64,000 nucleotides of DNA from the NCBI GenBank assembly GCA_947487205.1, contig CANKVU010000005.1:1-64000 (forward strand), given 5' to 3'. Source of the stretch: an uncultured Paracoccaceae bacterium. GTDB lineage: Bacteria; Pseudomonadota; Alphaproteobacteria; Rhodobacterales; Rhodobacteraceae. A model generated the notes under the pieces. It searched no databases and had not been told where the DNA came from. It worked only from the letters and a program-made list of their open reading frames with translations. Of this stretch, positions 14,853-22,880 are shown one piece after another. The position numbers were made by a program, and so were the translations under genes. The number at the start of each line of letters is the position of its first letter. Positions within the stretch are counted from its first letter, which is position 1.

Positions 14853-17800
14853 ATGGGTTTCCTGGCTCCGGCCCAGGCGGTGGTCGCGCAAGCGATCGCC
14901 CAGGCCATCGCGCCGCCGCCGCCGCCGGACATCACCCGGTGGTGCGAAGAGAACATCGTGTTCGATGCGCGCTCGCCGATGCCGGGTCCGTTCGACATCT
15001 TGCGGTTCGCGTTCCTGCGGGAGATCCACGAGGTCCTCTCTCCCGAGCATCCGTCTCGGGAGGTCACTCTCCGGGGGTCGGCGCAATGGGGGAAGACGGT
15101 CTCGGTGATCCAGCCGACGATCGACGGGCAGACGGCGACGATCACGTACACCGTCTCGGACGGGACCGACGAGGACACAGGCACGGTCGCTGTCGGCGTC
15201 AAAGCTCCTGTCGTCATCGGCCCCGCCCCGACCACCACGACCAGCACCGTCACGATGACCTCCTGGGGCGACGATTTCGGGGAGACGAGCCCTCTTGGGA
15301 CGGCGAAGCCCGTTGGTGTTCTCGCGGACGGATCGCCGTTCATCGTATCGGGCGGCTCTTCCGTAGAGATCCTGGGTTTCTCGACCCCCTCGGGCGCTGT
15401 CGCACGGACCTTCGTGGAAGGAGCGTCTGGCCCCATGCTTGGCAGCAGCAGCGGGTCGTATGTCGCGCACGGCGCCATGCTCAACCCGGGCCAAGCGGCG
15501 TCTCAGGGCAGCCTCGGGGCAATGCAGTCCGACAACGCGGGCTATTCCTCATATGAGGGTGGTTCCCAAGGCTGGGACGAGGTGATCCTGAAGTCGAACT
15601 ACGCCAACTATTCGGCCAGTAAGAACATCGACCCCGGCATCACCGGGGAACCGATCACGTTGACCGAAGGGACAGTGGTCAAGGCGATCTCTCGGCTCAC
15701 TCCGGCCGGGGGTGTCGGTTCGCCGGTCATCGACGCGTTCTTGCCGGTCACTGTGCTGACCGAGACGCCGCCGGAGGGCGCTTTCCGGCCCGGGTTCGCG
15801 AACCCGGACAAGACGGTCAAGTGGACGGTCGCCGACTTGAGGATGGACCGTCTGCCCTCGCGCAGCGCGGCGGGGATCGACGTGCCAGTTTCGAGCGAAC
15901 TCATCAAGGCGCTGTCTCTGGTTCTGACGCACCACCACACCTTCAACGTCAACTCGGGCAACATCACGCCGACCAACGGCCGGTCACACCCGGGCCTCAG
16001 CAGCTATTACGGCGAAATCGCGGAACTCATGTTCGACGCGATGCTCGGGCTGACGCTAGACGCCTGGACCGCCGACGAGAAGCTGGCGATCACCATCCGT
16101 CTCGTGCAGCAGGGCATCGACATCGCCGCGCGGGTTCAGCAGGGCGGGGTCTTCTATCCCAACGGCGGGCACTCGCACGGCCGTCTGGGCTGCCTCTCCT
16201 TCGCGGCCGAAATGTTGGACAGCGATGAGCTGCGTCAGGTCTGTCGCACCCAAATTGAGTACGGCGGATATAAGAGCGTCAATGAGGGCGCATCGGTTTT
16301 CGGCGAGCGGAACATGTTCGTTCTAGTGGATCAGGGCATGATCGACGTGTCAAAGGGCATGACCATCAGCGGCCGCTCGGTCGAGTTCTTCGATGACATG
16401 ATCGACTGGCCCGAATGGGTGGGGGAACTCGGGAACTACACCCCCCGCAACCTGCTAGGGAATACCACCGATCAGAAGAAGGGCTACCTGCACATCTGTA
16501 TGCAGGCGCTGACATCGCAGATCCTCGTCGCCCGGCAGATCCCCGGCATGACCCTTCTGCAAGGTGATCCGGCGCTCCTCGATTTCGCTGACCGCTACGC
16601 TCAGTGGAAAGCAGGCGACGACGCCATGCTCAGGCTGACCGACACGATGGTCAATGTCGGCACCACGGGCAACCACCCGAAACCGTGGGTCATCGACACC
16701 TGGGTCGCCTATCGCGGCACGGATCACCTTTGGACGCGCGACACGGCCGGGGATCTCCGCGTCGTGGCGAACGAGGTCGATCCCGTGACCGGCGCGGCGC
16801 ACGTCCTATTCAACAGGGACGTGCTCGACCCCTCCCTTCCCAACGTCACCGCACAAGGAAACATGCTCATCGTGACCACAGAATTCACCATTGCTGCAGG
16901 AGCTATTCGGGACGGGTTCGGCAATACGAACCAGGAACCCATCCTCGTTACGCTGTCACCGCCAAGCGGTGGCGGGGGCACCGTCACGCCTCCGCCGGTG
17001 ACCACCGGGCGGATCGGCTTTGGCATCTGGAGCCAGAGCCAGACGGCGTACATGCTCGACCTGAGCGGCAAAACCGCCATCCCGCCGCCGACGCTCGTCA
17101 ACGACGTGACGATGACGGTCTACGGGGACGAGCACGGCACCGGAGGCACGCAGGGCAATCCGGAGATACGGGTTGACGACGTGACCCAAGCCAATCTGGA
17201 CAGCGACCGCTTGAACCCCGCCATGGGCGCGATGGGAGAGTTCTTCGCGTTCCGTCACCCCGGCCGGCACATCGATATCGTGGATTTCGCCACGCCCGGG
17301 ACCGGGTTTCAGAACCAGATGGACGATGCCGTGACCGACATTCTGTGGTCGGATAAGCAGGCCATGCTGGACAGGGTGCGGGCCGACGGGCGCGATGTTC
17401 ACGATAACATCTTCAACTGGATGGGCGACGACGCCGCCGCCGCCAAGAGCTACTACGAGACGATGTTCCCGCTTTTCACCGGCCAGCGATTCAACGGGGA
17501 GATCGTCAACATCGGCGACGTGAACCCCGATTCCTATCTCGGCCGTTCGGTCGATCACATCATGTATGACCTGTCCGGAGCGGGACGCGGGGTGTTCGAC
17601 AATGATGTGCCGATCAGCTTTCTCGGCTGGCCGACCTTCAACGATCGTGAAACCTCGGATGCCGAGGACATCAACTTCACGACCAAGGCAGACGGCTCTT
17701 ATGCCGGGCGCGACGTGCAGCTCGACCGCCCCGCGCGGGATCAACATTACCGGCTGCTGAACGACCCGTCGTGGGAGCCGATCAGGGGCTGGCACGGCCC

Positions 17801-18644
17801 CTCCTGCCACATCGCGAACATGGGCTACGGCACCCATCCGGTGACAGATGATCCGGATGGCCAGATCCTCTATATGTGGCCTTGGGCGATCACCATCGGC
17901 CGTCGCCTCGGCGACACGAAGTGTCGGAACATGGTCATCAACGAGGCGATCCGGGACGCCGATGGCACGTCGATCCGCCTGCGCGTCACGGACAGCGAGG
18001 GAAATGCCCTCGACCCATTGGACGATACGCTGACGACCCTCCGCATCCAGCGTGGCCTTCCGGCTCCCGCCCCGCTTCCGCCGCATTGGCAGGAAGCCAT
18101 GGGCGTGGAGATCGTGCGCTCCAGTGGTTCCCGTCGTCCCGTCTACCGTCTGGATGCCACCGGTTATCCGGACGAGTTCAAGGGTACGGTCACCATCGAA
18201 GGCGATGAGACTGTCGTGGTCCCCCTGATCCCCTTCGCGGACGACGAATACTGCGAATATCTGCGCGGCGACGCCAGCACGATGCTGAAAGAGCCGCGCG
18301 ACATCGACGCGAAGGTCTACCAGGACGTGCCGCTCGTGCATGTCGCCTCGCTCTATCAGGACGACGCGACCTATCCGTGCCCGGGCATCCCGGTTGAGCC
18401 GCAGCCGCCTGTGGAAGTCCTCGACGGGACGCGGACCGGCGGCGGCAAAATGACGTATCCGATCCCTGGACCCGGAACCGGCGGGGGCACCGGCGGCGGC
18501 GGCACTCCGGCGCCGGCCGGCTCCGCCTCCTGGAGCATCAGCGGCAACGATGACGGCACGTTCACCGTCGATAGCGTCGGCGATCTTCTCACCTCTCCCA
18601 TCGTCACCGGAAACGATGACGGCACGTTCACCTACGAGGAGTAA
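14853..18644 (+). CDS. Chimera: terminase large subunit N-terminus fused in frame to a giant tail protein
   Basis: 1263 codons. Residues 1-90 are the start of a GpA-family terminase: DITRWCEENIVFDARSPMPG, then REVTLRGSAQWGKTVSVIQP with the Walker-A-like GSAQWGKT (75-82). At about residue 90 (15,120) this stops and an Ig/cadherin-like strand DGQTATITYTVSDGTDEDTG takes over. The rest is a tail-spike-like protein: an alpha/alpha-toroid-like region (about 360-470, SHPGLSSYYGEIAELMFDAM and NGGHSHGRLGCLSFAAEML), a Ser/Gly/Pro linker (about 705-720), an SGNH-esterase-like region (about 725-950, GFGIWSQSQTAYML ... DVHDNIFNWMGDD), and a Gly-rich tail with GNDDGTFT twice. The join is best explained by a large deletion of the structural genes. 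Confidence 0.75.
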   Translation: MGFLAPAQAVVAQAIAQAIAPPPPPDITRWCEENIVFDARSPMPGPFDILRFAFLREIHEVLSPEHPSREVTLRGSAQWGKTVSVIQPTIDGQTATITYTVSDGTDEDTGTVAVGVKAPVVIGPAPTTTTSTVTMTSWGDDFGETSPLGTAKPVGVLADGSPFIVSGGSSVEILGFSTPSGAVARTFVEGASGPMLGSSSGSYVAHGAMLNPGQAASQGSLGAMQSDNAGYSSYEGGSQGWDEVILKSNYANYSASKNIDPGITGEPITLTEGTVVKAISRLTPAGGVGSPVIDAFLPVTVLTETPPEGAFRPGFANPDKTVKWTVADLRMDRLPSRSAAGIDVPVSSELIKALSLVLTHHHTFNVNSGNITPTNGRSHPGLSSYYGEIAELMFDAMLGLTLDAWTADEKLAITIRLVQQGIDIAARVQQGGVFYPNGGHSHGRLGCLSFAAEMLDSDELRQVCRTQIEYGGYKSVNEGASVFGERNMFVLVDQGMIDVSKGMTISGRSVEFFDDMIDWPEWVGELGNYTPRNLLGNTTDQKKGYLHICMQALTSQILVARQIPGMTLLQGDPALLDFADRYAQWKAGDDAMLRLTDTMVNVGTTGNHPKPWVIDTWVAYRGTDHLWTRDTAGDLRVVANEVDPVTGAAHVLFNRDVLDPSLPNVTAQGNMLIVTTEFTIAAGAIRDGFGNTNQEPILVTLSPPSGGGGTVTPPPVTTGRIGFGIWSQSQTAYMLDLSGKTAIPPPTLVNDVTMTVYGDEHGTGGTQGNPEIRVDDVTQANLDSDRLNPAMGAMGEFFAFRHPGRHIDIVDFATPGTGFQNQMDDAVTDILWSDKQAMLDRVRADGRDVHDNIFNWMGDDAAAAKSYYETMFPLFTGQRFNGEIVNIGDVNPDSYLGRSVDHIMYDLSGAGRGVFDNDVPISFLGWPTFNDRETSDAEDINFTTKADGSYAGRDVQLDRPARDQHYRLLNDPSWEPIRGWHGPSCHIANMGYGTHPVTDDPDGQILYMWPWAITIGRRLGDTKCRNMVINEAIRDADGTSIRLRVTDSEGNALDPLDDTLTTLRIQRGLPAPAPLPPHWQEAMGVEIVRSSGSRRPVYRLDATGYPDEFKGTVTIEGDETVVVPLIPFADDEYCEYLRGDASTMLKEPRDIDAKVYQDVPLVHVASLYQDDATYPCPGIPVEPQPPVEVLDGTRTGGGKMTYPIPGPGTGGGTGGGGTPAPAGSASWSISGNDDGTFTVDSVGDLLTSPIVTGNDDGTFTYEE

Positions 18645-18649
18645 TACCC

Positions 18650-19111
18650 ATGGGCACTCTCATCTTTCTCCCCGCCGGCGCCACCGATCTGAGCCGCGCC
18701 ATACTCGAAACCGACCTGGCGGACCTGGATAGCCGAGCCATCCCCCCGGGCAATTACATCCCCTTCGCCGCGCTTCCCGACATGACGGTGACGGATGCGG
18801 CGGCCCCGGCGCCGTTCTTCACGACCACCGCGTCCGCGCCGAAATACACCGATCCGTCCCCGGTGCCCGACAACACCACCGTCATCGAGTACGTGGCGCG
18901 CCTCCGCATTCCAACCGGCGCCGCGCTCGGGACCAACCGGCCCCTCTTCTCGCAGGCGTCCCTTGGCTACGACGTGCGCCTGATCGACGGGCAGATGTAT
19001 TTCCAAGTCCAGTACCTCAAGGACAGCACCAGCACGACGCTTCTTTCCGGCAGCGACGTGGGTGGGGCGCCTCGGGACGAATGGATCGACATGTCGATCG
19101 CGGCGGACTAG
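18650..19111 (+). pseudogene. Phage tail-associated protein, N-terminal part before in-frame amber
   Basis: 153 residues starting MGTLIFLPAGATDLSRAILE, 5 bases after the giant tail gene. The later part (YVARLRIPTGAALGTN ... DVRLIDGQMYFQVQYL ... EWIDMSIAAD) reads as a beta-sandwich, concanavalin-like structural domain. It ends at a TAG (19109-19111) in mid-domain; the same frame resumes at once with VAGEVRYSVGDD. The whole would be about 234 residues. Probably a tail fibre or receptor-binding accessory protein disabled by a nonsense mutation. Confidence 0.6.
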
Positions 19112-19354
19112 GTGGCGGGCGAAGTGCGCTACTCGGTCGGGGATGATACCGGCGTCAAACCTTTCAACCCGGGCAGCGGAAAATTCATGTCCACCCGCGA
19201 GATCATCCTGCTTGGCAGCGCGGCCTATAACGCGCCGGCCGGGCTCGAGATCGAGTACGTGGAGGTTTACTTCACGACGAACGGCACGCGATCCCTGCGG
19301 AAGCGGATCGACGCGAGCAACTGGGAAACGGACCCTTGGCGGTCTGACGTATGA
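19112..19354 (+). pseudogene. C-terminal continuation of the amber-interrupted tail protein
   Basis: 80 codons continuing the frame of 18650-19111 directly after its TAG: VAGEVRYSVGDDTGVKPFNP ... LEIEYVEVYFTTNGT ... LRKRIDASNWETDPWR. These are the expected remaining strands of a beta-sandwich (WIDMSIAAD-x-VAGEVRYSVG is a continuous strand pair). The GTG right after the TAG has no ribosome site. The last phage-like sequence before the VPLPA array. Confidence 0.55.
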
Positions 19355-19357
19355 TGG

Positions 19358-19385
19358 GAGGGCGGGGGACAGTTCCCGCCCCCTC
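19358..19385. terminator. Bidirectional hairpin between convergent genes
   Basis: GAGGG-CGGG...CCCG-cc-CCCTC around a short loop forms a strong GC stem between the tail gene stop (19354) and the first VPLPA gene stop (19390). There is no strong T-run on either side. Its convergent position suggests it ends transcripts from both directions. Confidence 0.5.
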
Positions 19386-19389
19386 AACG

Positions 19390-19989
19390 TTACCCGCGGC
19401 GGCGATGCCAAGCCAGCGCGCTCAAGCCCGCCAATAGGAGCGGAGCGGTGGCGGGCAGTGGGACCGGGGACGGGGTCACGTCGGTCAGGCTGAACTCGCC
19501 GGGGCCTTCGTAGAAAGTATTATTGAAGTAGTATTCGAACCGGTAGCTCCCTTCGGTGGCGAACATTGTAGAGTTGTCCTGATCCGACGAGACAAAGGAC
19601 GCATCAGTCAGACTACCATTCGGGGAGATAGACGCGTTAAGGGCTACCGAACTGGATAAAACAGTAAGCGCTGACAGCGGGGCGTTCTCCAAGGAATATC
19701 CGTTTATCTCAAATCGCTCTATTGTGACGGTGTCGATGGACGGAGGCGCATCTTCGTCGTAGTTGTACCAAGAGTGTCCGGTATCAAGTGCATAGGCACC
19801 GTCCGGCGCTTCGATTAAGAATGAAAAGTTGAGTGAGGTTCTGGGGCTGACCCCATCCGGACCGACGGGTCTCGGCTCCAATGTTCCCTGATAATCCGCG
19901 AGCCCCTTATAGCTAAGCCGGTACGTCGCCGCATCCGCGACCACCGGGACCGCGAGCAGGGCCGCCCCCGCCAGCATGGCAATACGCAT
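19390..19989 (-). CDS. VPLPA-CTERM secreted protein, subtype A (array copy 1)
   Basis: 199 residues. Signal peptide MRIAMLAGAALLAVPVVADA (1-20). The mature part opens ATYRLSYKGLADYQG and ends FYEGPGEFSLTDVTPS, both shared with array copies 3 and 5 (subtype A). The tail is PVPLPATAPLLLAGLSALAW followed by HRRRG: motif, hydrophobic helix, basic end, as in VPLPA-CTERM exosortase substrates. It would be exported by Sec, held by its tail and processed at the inner membrane. It is last in the leftward array, 44 bases after copy 2. Base composition is visibly more AT-rich than the chromosome. Confidence 0.8.
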   Translation of the reverse strand: MRIAMLAGAALLAVPVVADAATYRLSYKGLADYQGTLEPRPVGPDGVSPRTSLNFSFLIEAPDGAYALDTGHSWYNYDEDAPPSIDTVTIERFEINGYSLENAPLSALTVLSSSVALNASISPNGSLTDASFVSSDQDNSTMFATEGSYRFEYYFNNTFYEGPGEFSLTDVTPSPVPLPATAPLLLAGLSALAWHRRRG

Positions 19990-20033
19990 AAATTATCCCT
20001 TTTGGTGAAGGTTCTTTTATTGCCGGCGTTCTC

Positions 20034-20585
20034 TCACGCCCGGCGGCGATACCAGCTCAGGATTCCCAAGCCCGCCAGTAGGAGCGGCGCTGTGGCAGGA
20101 AGAGGCACAGGCGCTATATCAATCGGCCCGGCCGTCCACTCGCCTTCGGATTTGTAGACGAGATCCATAGTCTCAAAGTACTGAACCTTATCGAAGAATA
20201 CATCGATGTTTGGCACGCCTTCGCTTACGCTTGCGAATGCGTTGATCAGATTCCCAGAGTCATCCGTTCGGAACGAAGCCCGCCCATCGAAAATGAACGA
20301 GAACAGTGGGTTCAGTCGGTCAATATCACCGGATACAAATGATCCGCCACTTTCCTCTAAGACCGTCCCGCGCAGGTAACGTCCGGTATAATTCAGATCG
20401 ATAATGGAAGGAATATCGAGAACGATGCGGGCCGTGATCGGTCTGGTTCGATCCGGGTCTGCAAAGCTGTACTCATCCCCGGTGAACGTCGGCGCTTCGC
20501 TTTTGAAGCTGAACTCGTACAACGCCGCGTCCGCGGCCATCGGGGCGGCGAGCATGGCGGTCCCAACCAACATGGCAATACGCAT
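20034..20585 (-). CDS. VPLPA-CTERM secreted protein, subtype B (array copy 2)
   Basis: 183 residues. Signal peptide MRIAMLVGTAMLAAPMAADA. The mature domain differs from copy 1 and pairs with copy 4: ALYEFSFKSEAPTFTGDEY, ITARIVLDIPSIIDLNYTGR, LEESGGSFVSGDIDRLNPLF. Tail PVPLPATAPLLLAGLGILSW then YRRRA. The first codons (ATGCGTATTGCCATG) are identical to those of copies 1 and 3 although the bodies differ. A ribosome site GAGGA lies 10 bases before the ATG. No enzymatic motif seen; probably a structural or adhesive surface protein. Confidence 0.8.
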   Translation of the reverse strand: MRIAMLVGTAMLAAPMAADAALYEFSFKSEAPTFTGDEYSFADPDRTRPITARIVLDIPSIIDLNYTGRYLRGTVLEESGGSFVSGDIDRLNPLFSFIFDGRASFRTDDSGNLINAFASVSEGVPNIDVFFDKVQYFETMDLVYKSEGEWTAGPIDIAPVPLPATAPLLLAGLGILSWYRRRA

Positions 20586-20624
20586 GGTGACATGTCCTCA
20601 AGATATAGGTTTAAATAAAGTAAC

Positions 20625-21263
20625 TTATTGCGACTTTAAGCGGCGGCTTGTCCAACCAAGTGCCATCAAGCCAAAGGCTAGCATTGGTGCGGTCGCCGGG
20701 ATCGGAATAGGAGAGATATCGAGGTTCTCTACCTGAAACTGGCCAGGGCCTGACAGTGTGTAGTTATTTAAAGTGTCATCAAGAAAAAATCTGCCATTTC
20801 TTGCGTAGTACGTCGGCGTGGTGAATTGACCGAATCTGAACTCTGGCGAGGTTACTTCTCCATTACTTTCAATATCGAACTCTAAATCTGCAAAAAAGAA
20901 GTTCTCCGAGAGATTTGGCAAGGGGATATCTCCGGCGACTACAGTAAAGCCTTCGAAACGATCCAACCTGAAGCGTTCGACTTCAACGTTGAACGCCGAG
21001 CCAATTATATTCTCAGGCAATCTCGGAGGATTAGCGTACTCGCTGAATCCCGCATAAAAAGATCTGGGAAGCATTCCCGGTGCATCGACTAGGAATGATG
21101 CCTCAAGTGTCACCACCCCGTCGAAAGGTTCCTCGACTGGCCCGCTATCGTGTAGGTAGTTCTGGAACGTTGCCGACCCTTCATAGGAAAGTCGGTAAGC
21201 TGCGGCATCCGCAACCATCGGAGCGGCCAGTGCAACTGTTCCTGCCAACATGGCAATACGCAT
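20625..21263 (-). CDS. VPLPA-CTERM-like secreted protein, subtype A (array copy 3)
   Basis: 212 residues from ATG 21263 (a TTG directly before is an unlikely start). Signal peptide MRIAMLAGTVALAAPMVADA. Subtype A features: AAYRLSYEGSATFQNYLHD near the start and TLSGPGQFQVENLDISP near the end. The sorting tail is divergent (PIPIPATAPMLAFGLMALGW then TSRRLKSQ), with Ile for Val and Leu in the motif. It still has the motif-helix-basic layout. The divergence could weaken recognition by the exosortase. Spacing to copy 2 is 39 bases. Confidence 0.78.
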   Translation of the reverse strand: MRIAMLAGTVALAAPMVADAAAYRLSYEGSATFQNYLHDSGPVEEPFDGVVTLEASFLVDAPGMLPRSFYAGFSEYANPPRLPENIIGSAFNVEVERFRLDRFEGFTVVAGDIPLPNLSENFFFADLEFDIESNGEVTSPEFRFGQFTTPTYYARNGRFFLDDTLNNYTLSGPGQFQVENLDISPIPIPATAPMLAFGLMALGWTSRRLKSQ

Positions 21264-21306
21264 CAATTCAGCCTCTTGTAATGCTAATGTTTCGTCTCAG
21301 CCCGTT

Positions 21307-21891
21307 CTACGGGCGTCGGCGATACCAACCGATCGCACCGAGGCCGACCAACAGAAGGGGTGCTGTAGCGGGAAGTGGGACAGGAGCAACCTCTACAGAA
21401 GACAGCGTCCAAGACCCTTCTGCTTCGAAAAAATCTGATCCGGAATCGCCCCAGCGAACGTAGTCATACCCGATCGAATAGTCTGGGAAGTCAAATGCAA
21501 TACTAGCGCCGGCACCTGTCAGATCACCAGCTTCGTTAGTGGAAAATCCAAAGTCGCCGAACAAGGCATATGGATCAAGAACGCTGTATCCATCAATATT
21601 GCCCGAAATCAGTTCTCCCCCGCTTTCACCATGAAGATCGCTGTACGCGTAGCGGGTCGAATAATTAGCATTCTTGATTGATGGTACTTCCACCAAAAAA
21701 CTGGCTGTAACCGGCTGACTTACGCCGTCGAAATCCTCGAAGGTTGTTCTTCCAAGGCCGTAGGTTTCGTAATCGTCCTGAGTGCCGATGAAAGTAGTCG
21801 GGCCACTCATAAAATTAAGCTCATACTTGGCGGCATTTGCGACAGCGGGAGCTGTGAGCATAGCAACTCCCAATAGCGTGACGGTACGCAT
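21307..21891 (-). CDS. VPLPA-CTERM secreted protein, subtype B (array copy 4)
   Basis: 194 residues. Signal peptide MRTVTLLGVAMLTAPAVANA. Subtype B: AKYELNFMSGPTTFIGTQDDY, VTASFLVEVPSIKNANYSTR, HGESGGELISGNIDGYSVLD, aligned with copy 2 along most of the length. Tail PVPLPATAPLLLVGLGAIGW then YRRRP. A ribosome site GAAAGG precedes the ATG by about 8 bases. Rich in aromatic residues and Asp/Asn, poor in Lys and with no Cys in the mature part, as expected of exported beta-sandwich proteins. Confidence 0.8.
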   Translation of the reverse strand: MRTVTLLGVAMLTAPAVANAAKYELNFMSGPTTFIGTQDDYETYGLGRTTFEDFDGVSQPVTASFLVEVPSIKNANYSTRYAYSDLHGESGGELISGNIDGYSVLDPYALFGDFGFSTNEAGDLTGAGASIAFDFPDYSIGYDYVRWGDSGSDFFEAEGSWTLSSVEVAPVPLPATAPLLLVGLGAIGWYRRRP

Positions 21892-21924
21892 GTAAAAAAC
21901 CTTTCGATAAGAGTCGATTCTTAA

Positions 21925-22518
21925 TTACTGGGGGTAGATCGCGCGACGGCGATACCGGCCTATCGCACTTAGACCTACCAACAAGAGCGGGGCACTAGCT
22001 GGCAGTGGTATTGGGGCGATTTCGGGCTTATCCAAGTTCGTCAGTGTATATCCACCCGGACCTTCAAAAACAGTATTGTCGAAGTATCCTACCACAGTGA
22101 GTGTTTCTTCGTCAGCGAAGAATACACTAGTATCTTGATCATCGGCCCTAAACGATGCGCTCTCCAATTCACCGTTGGAGGTCAATTCAAACGTAAGATT
22201 CGCATCGGAGAAGTTTCCTCCGAAACGCTGGATAAAAGCTTGTGTCGCTGTACTACTGGCGTTGCCGCGCGAAATTGCTCCGTAATCGTAAAATCCCACT
22301 TCCTGCGTGGTAGTATCGCCCTCTGGAATATAAAAATCTAACGCAAAAGAAAGATTTACTGTCCTCGAACCTACTTCTGGAAAGCGCTCTGCCGGATCGT
22401 CGGGATTTAAGTAGCTGTCGAACGTAGCTGCTCCTTCGTAGGCCAGCCGATACGTTGCGGCTTCGGCAACCAGCGGCAGCCCTAGCGCGATAATCCCGGC
22501 TAACATTGCGGTGCGCAT
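21925..22518 (-). CDS. VPLPA-CTERM secreted protein, subtype A (array copy 5, promoter-proximal)
   Basis: 197 residues from ATG 22518 with GGGAG upstream. Signal peptide MRTAMLAGIIALGLPLVAEA. Subtype A: ATYRLAYEGAATFDSYLNP and, near the end, FDNTVFEGPGGYTLTNLDKP. Tail APIPLPASAPLLLVGLSAIG then RYRRRAIYPQ, five residues longer than in the other copies. It is first in the leftward array, so the promoter should lie in 22,519-22,600 near the inverted repeat. Confidence 0.8.
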   Translation of the reverse strand: MRTAMLAGIIALGLPLVAEAATYRLAYEGAATFDSYLNPDDPAERFPEVGSRTVNLSFALDFYIPEGDTTTQEVGFYDYGAISRGNASSTATQAFIQRFGGNFSDANLTFELTSNGELESASFRADDQDTSVFFADEETLTVVGYFDNTVFEGPGGYTLTNLDKPEIAPIPLPASAPLLLVGLSAIGRYRRRAIYPQ

Positions 22519-22542
22519 CAAGAATCTCCCTAATCAAACGAT

Positions 22543-22573
22543 TGACACGCTAACCGTGTTAACAGTCGTGTCA
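22543..22573. promoter_or_regulatory. Inverted repeat upstream of the VPLPA array
   Basis: TGACACG (22543-22549) and CGTGTCA (22567-22573) are perfect arms 17 bases apart, centred 40 bases upstream of array copy 5. Arm spacing of about two helical turns fits a dimeric regulator. On the minus strand TGACACG...TTAACACGG could overlap a promoter. Regulator unknown. Confidence 0.45.
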
Positions 22574-22661
22574 TGAGGGGTGTAGGGAGAACACGTGGAG
22601 AACGAAGAAAGAACATGGTCGTTTCCTTCGCGGCATCTTGGCGATATCAGGAGCTATGGCC

Positions 22662-22802
22662 ATGCACATGTTCCTATTCTGCTCCTGCGGTCACGAGGGC
22701 CTGGTGCGGCCCGACCTCTCCGGGCAGCGGGAGCGGATCCTGAAGAGAGCTCGGTGCTCGCGATGCGGCATCCTGGGGGCCATGGATTTGCGGATCATGT
22801 GA
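22662..22802 (+). CDS. Zinc-ribbon microprotein
   Basis: 46 residues from ATG 22662 (ATG 22656 is too close to the AGGAG site at 22649-22653). MHMFLFCSCGHEGLVRPDLS continues to RARCSRCGILGAMDLRIM. The two knuckles, C-S-C and C-S-R-C about 27 residues apart, form a small zinc ribbon, with an aromatic/basic middle. Proteins like this are found in phages and mobile elements. Not in any longer frame; recognised by translating the short ORF directly. Confidence 0.5.
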   Translation: MHMFLFCSCGHEGLVRPDLSGQRERILKRARCSRCGILGAMDLRIM

Positions 22803-22880
22803 TTCTCGCAGTCCGACGAGGATCTCGCCGAGCGGTATGGCCCAGTGGCAAGGAGGTCGAGCGACCGGGGAGGATGACCC

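Noticed and set aside
941-19354. Amber (TAG) recoding in the prophage
   Set aside because: Two genes have in-frame TAGs, but TAG also ends intact prophage genes and no suppressor tRNA is seen; decay is simpler.
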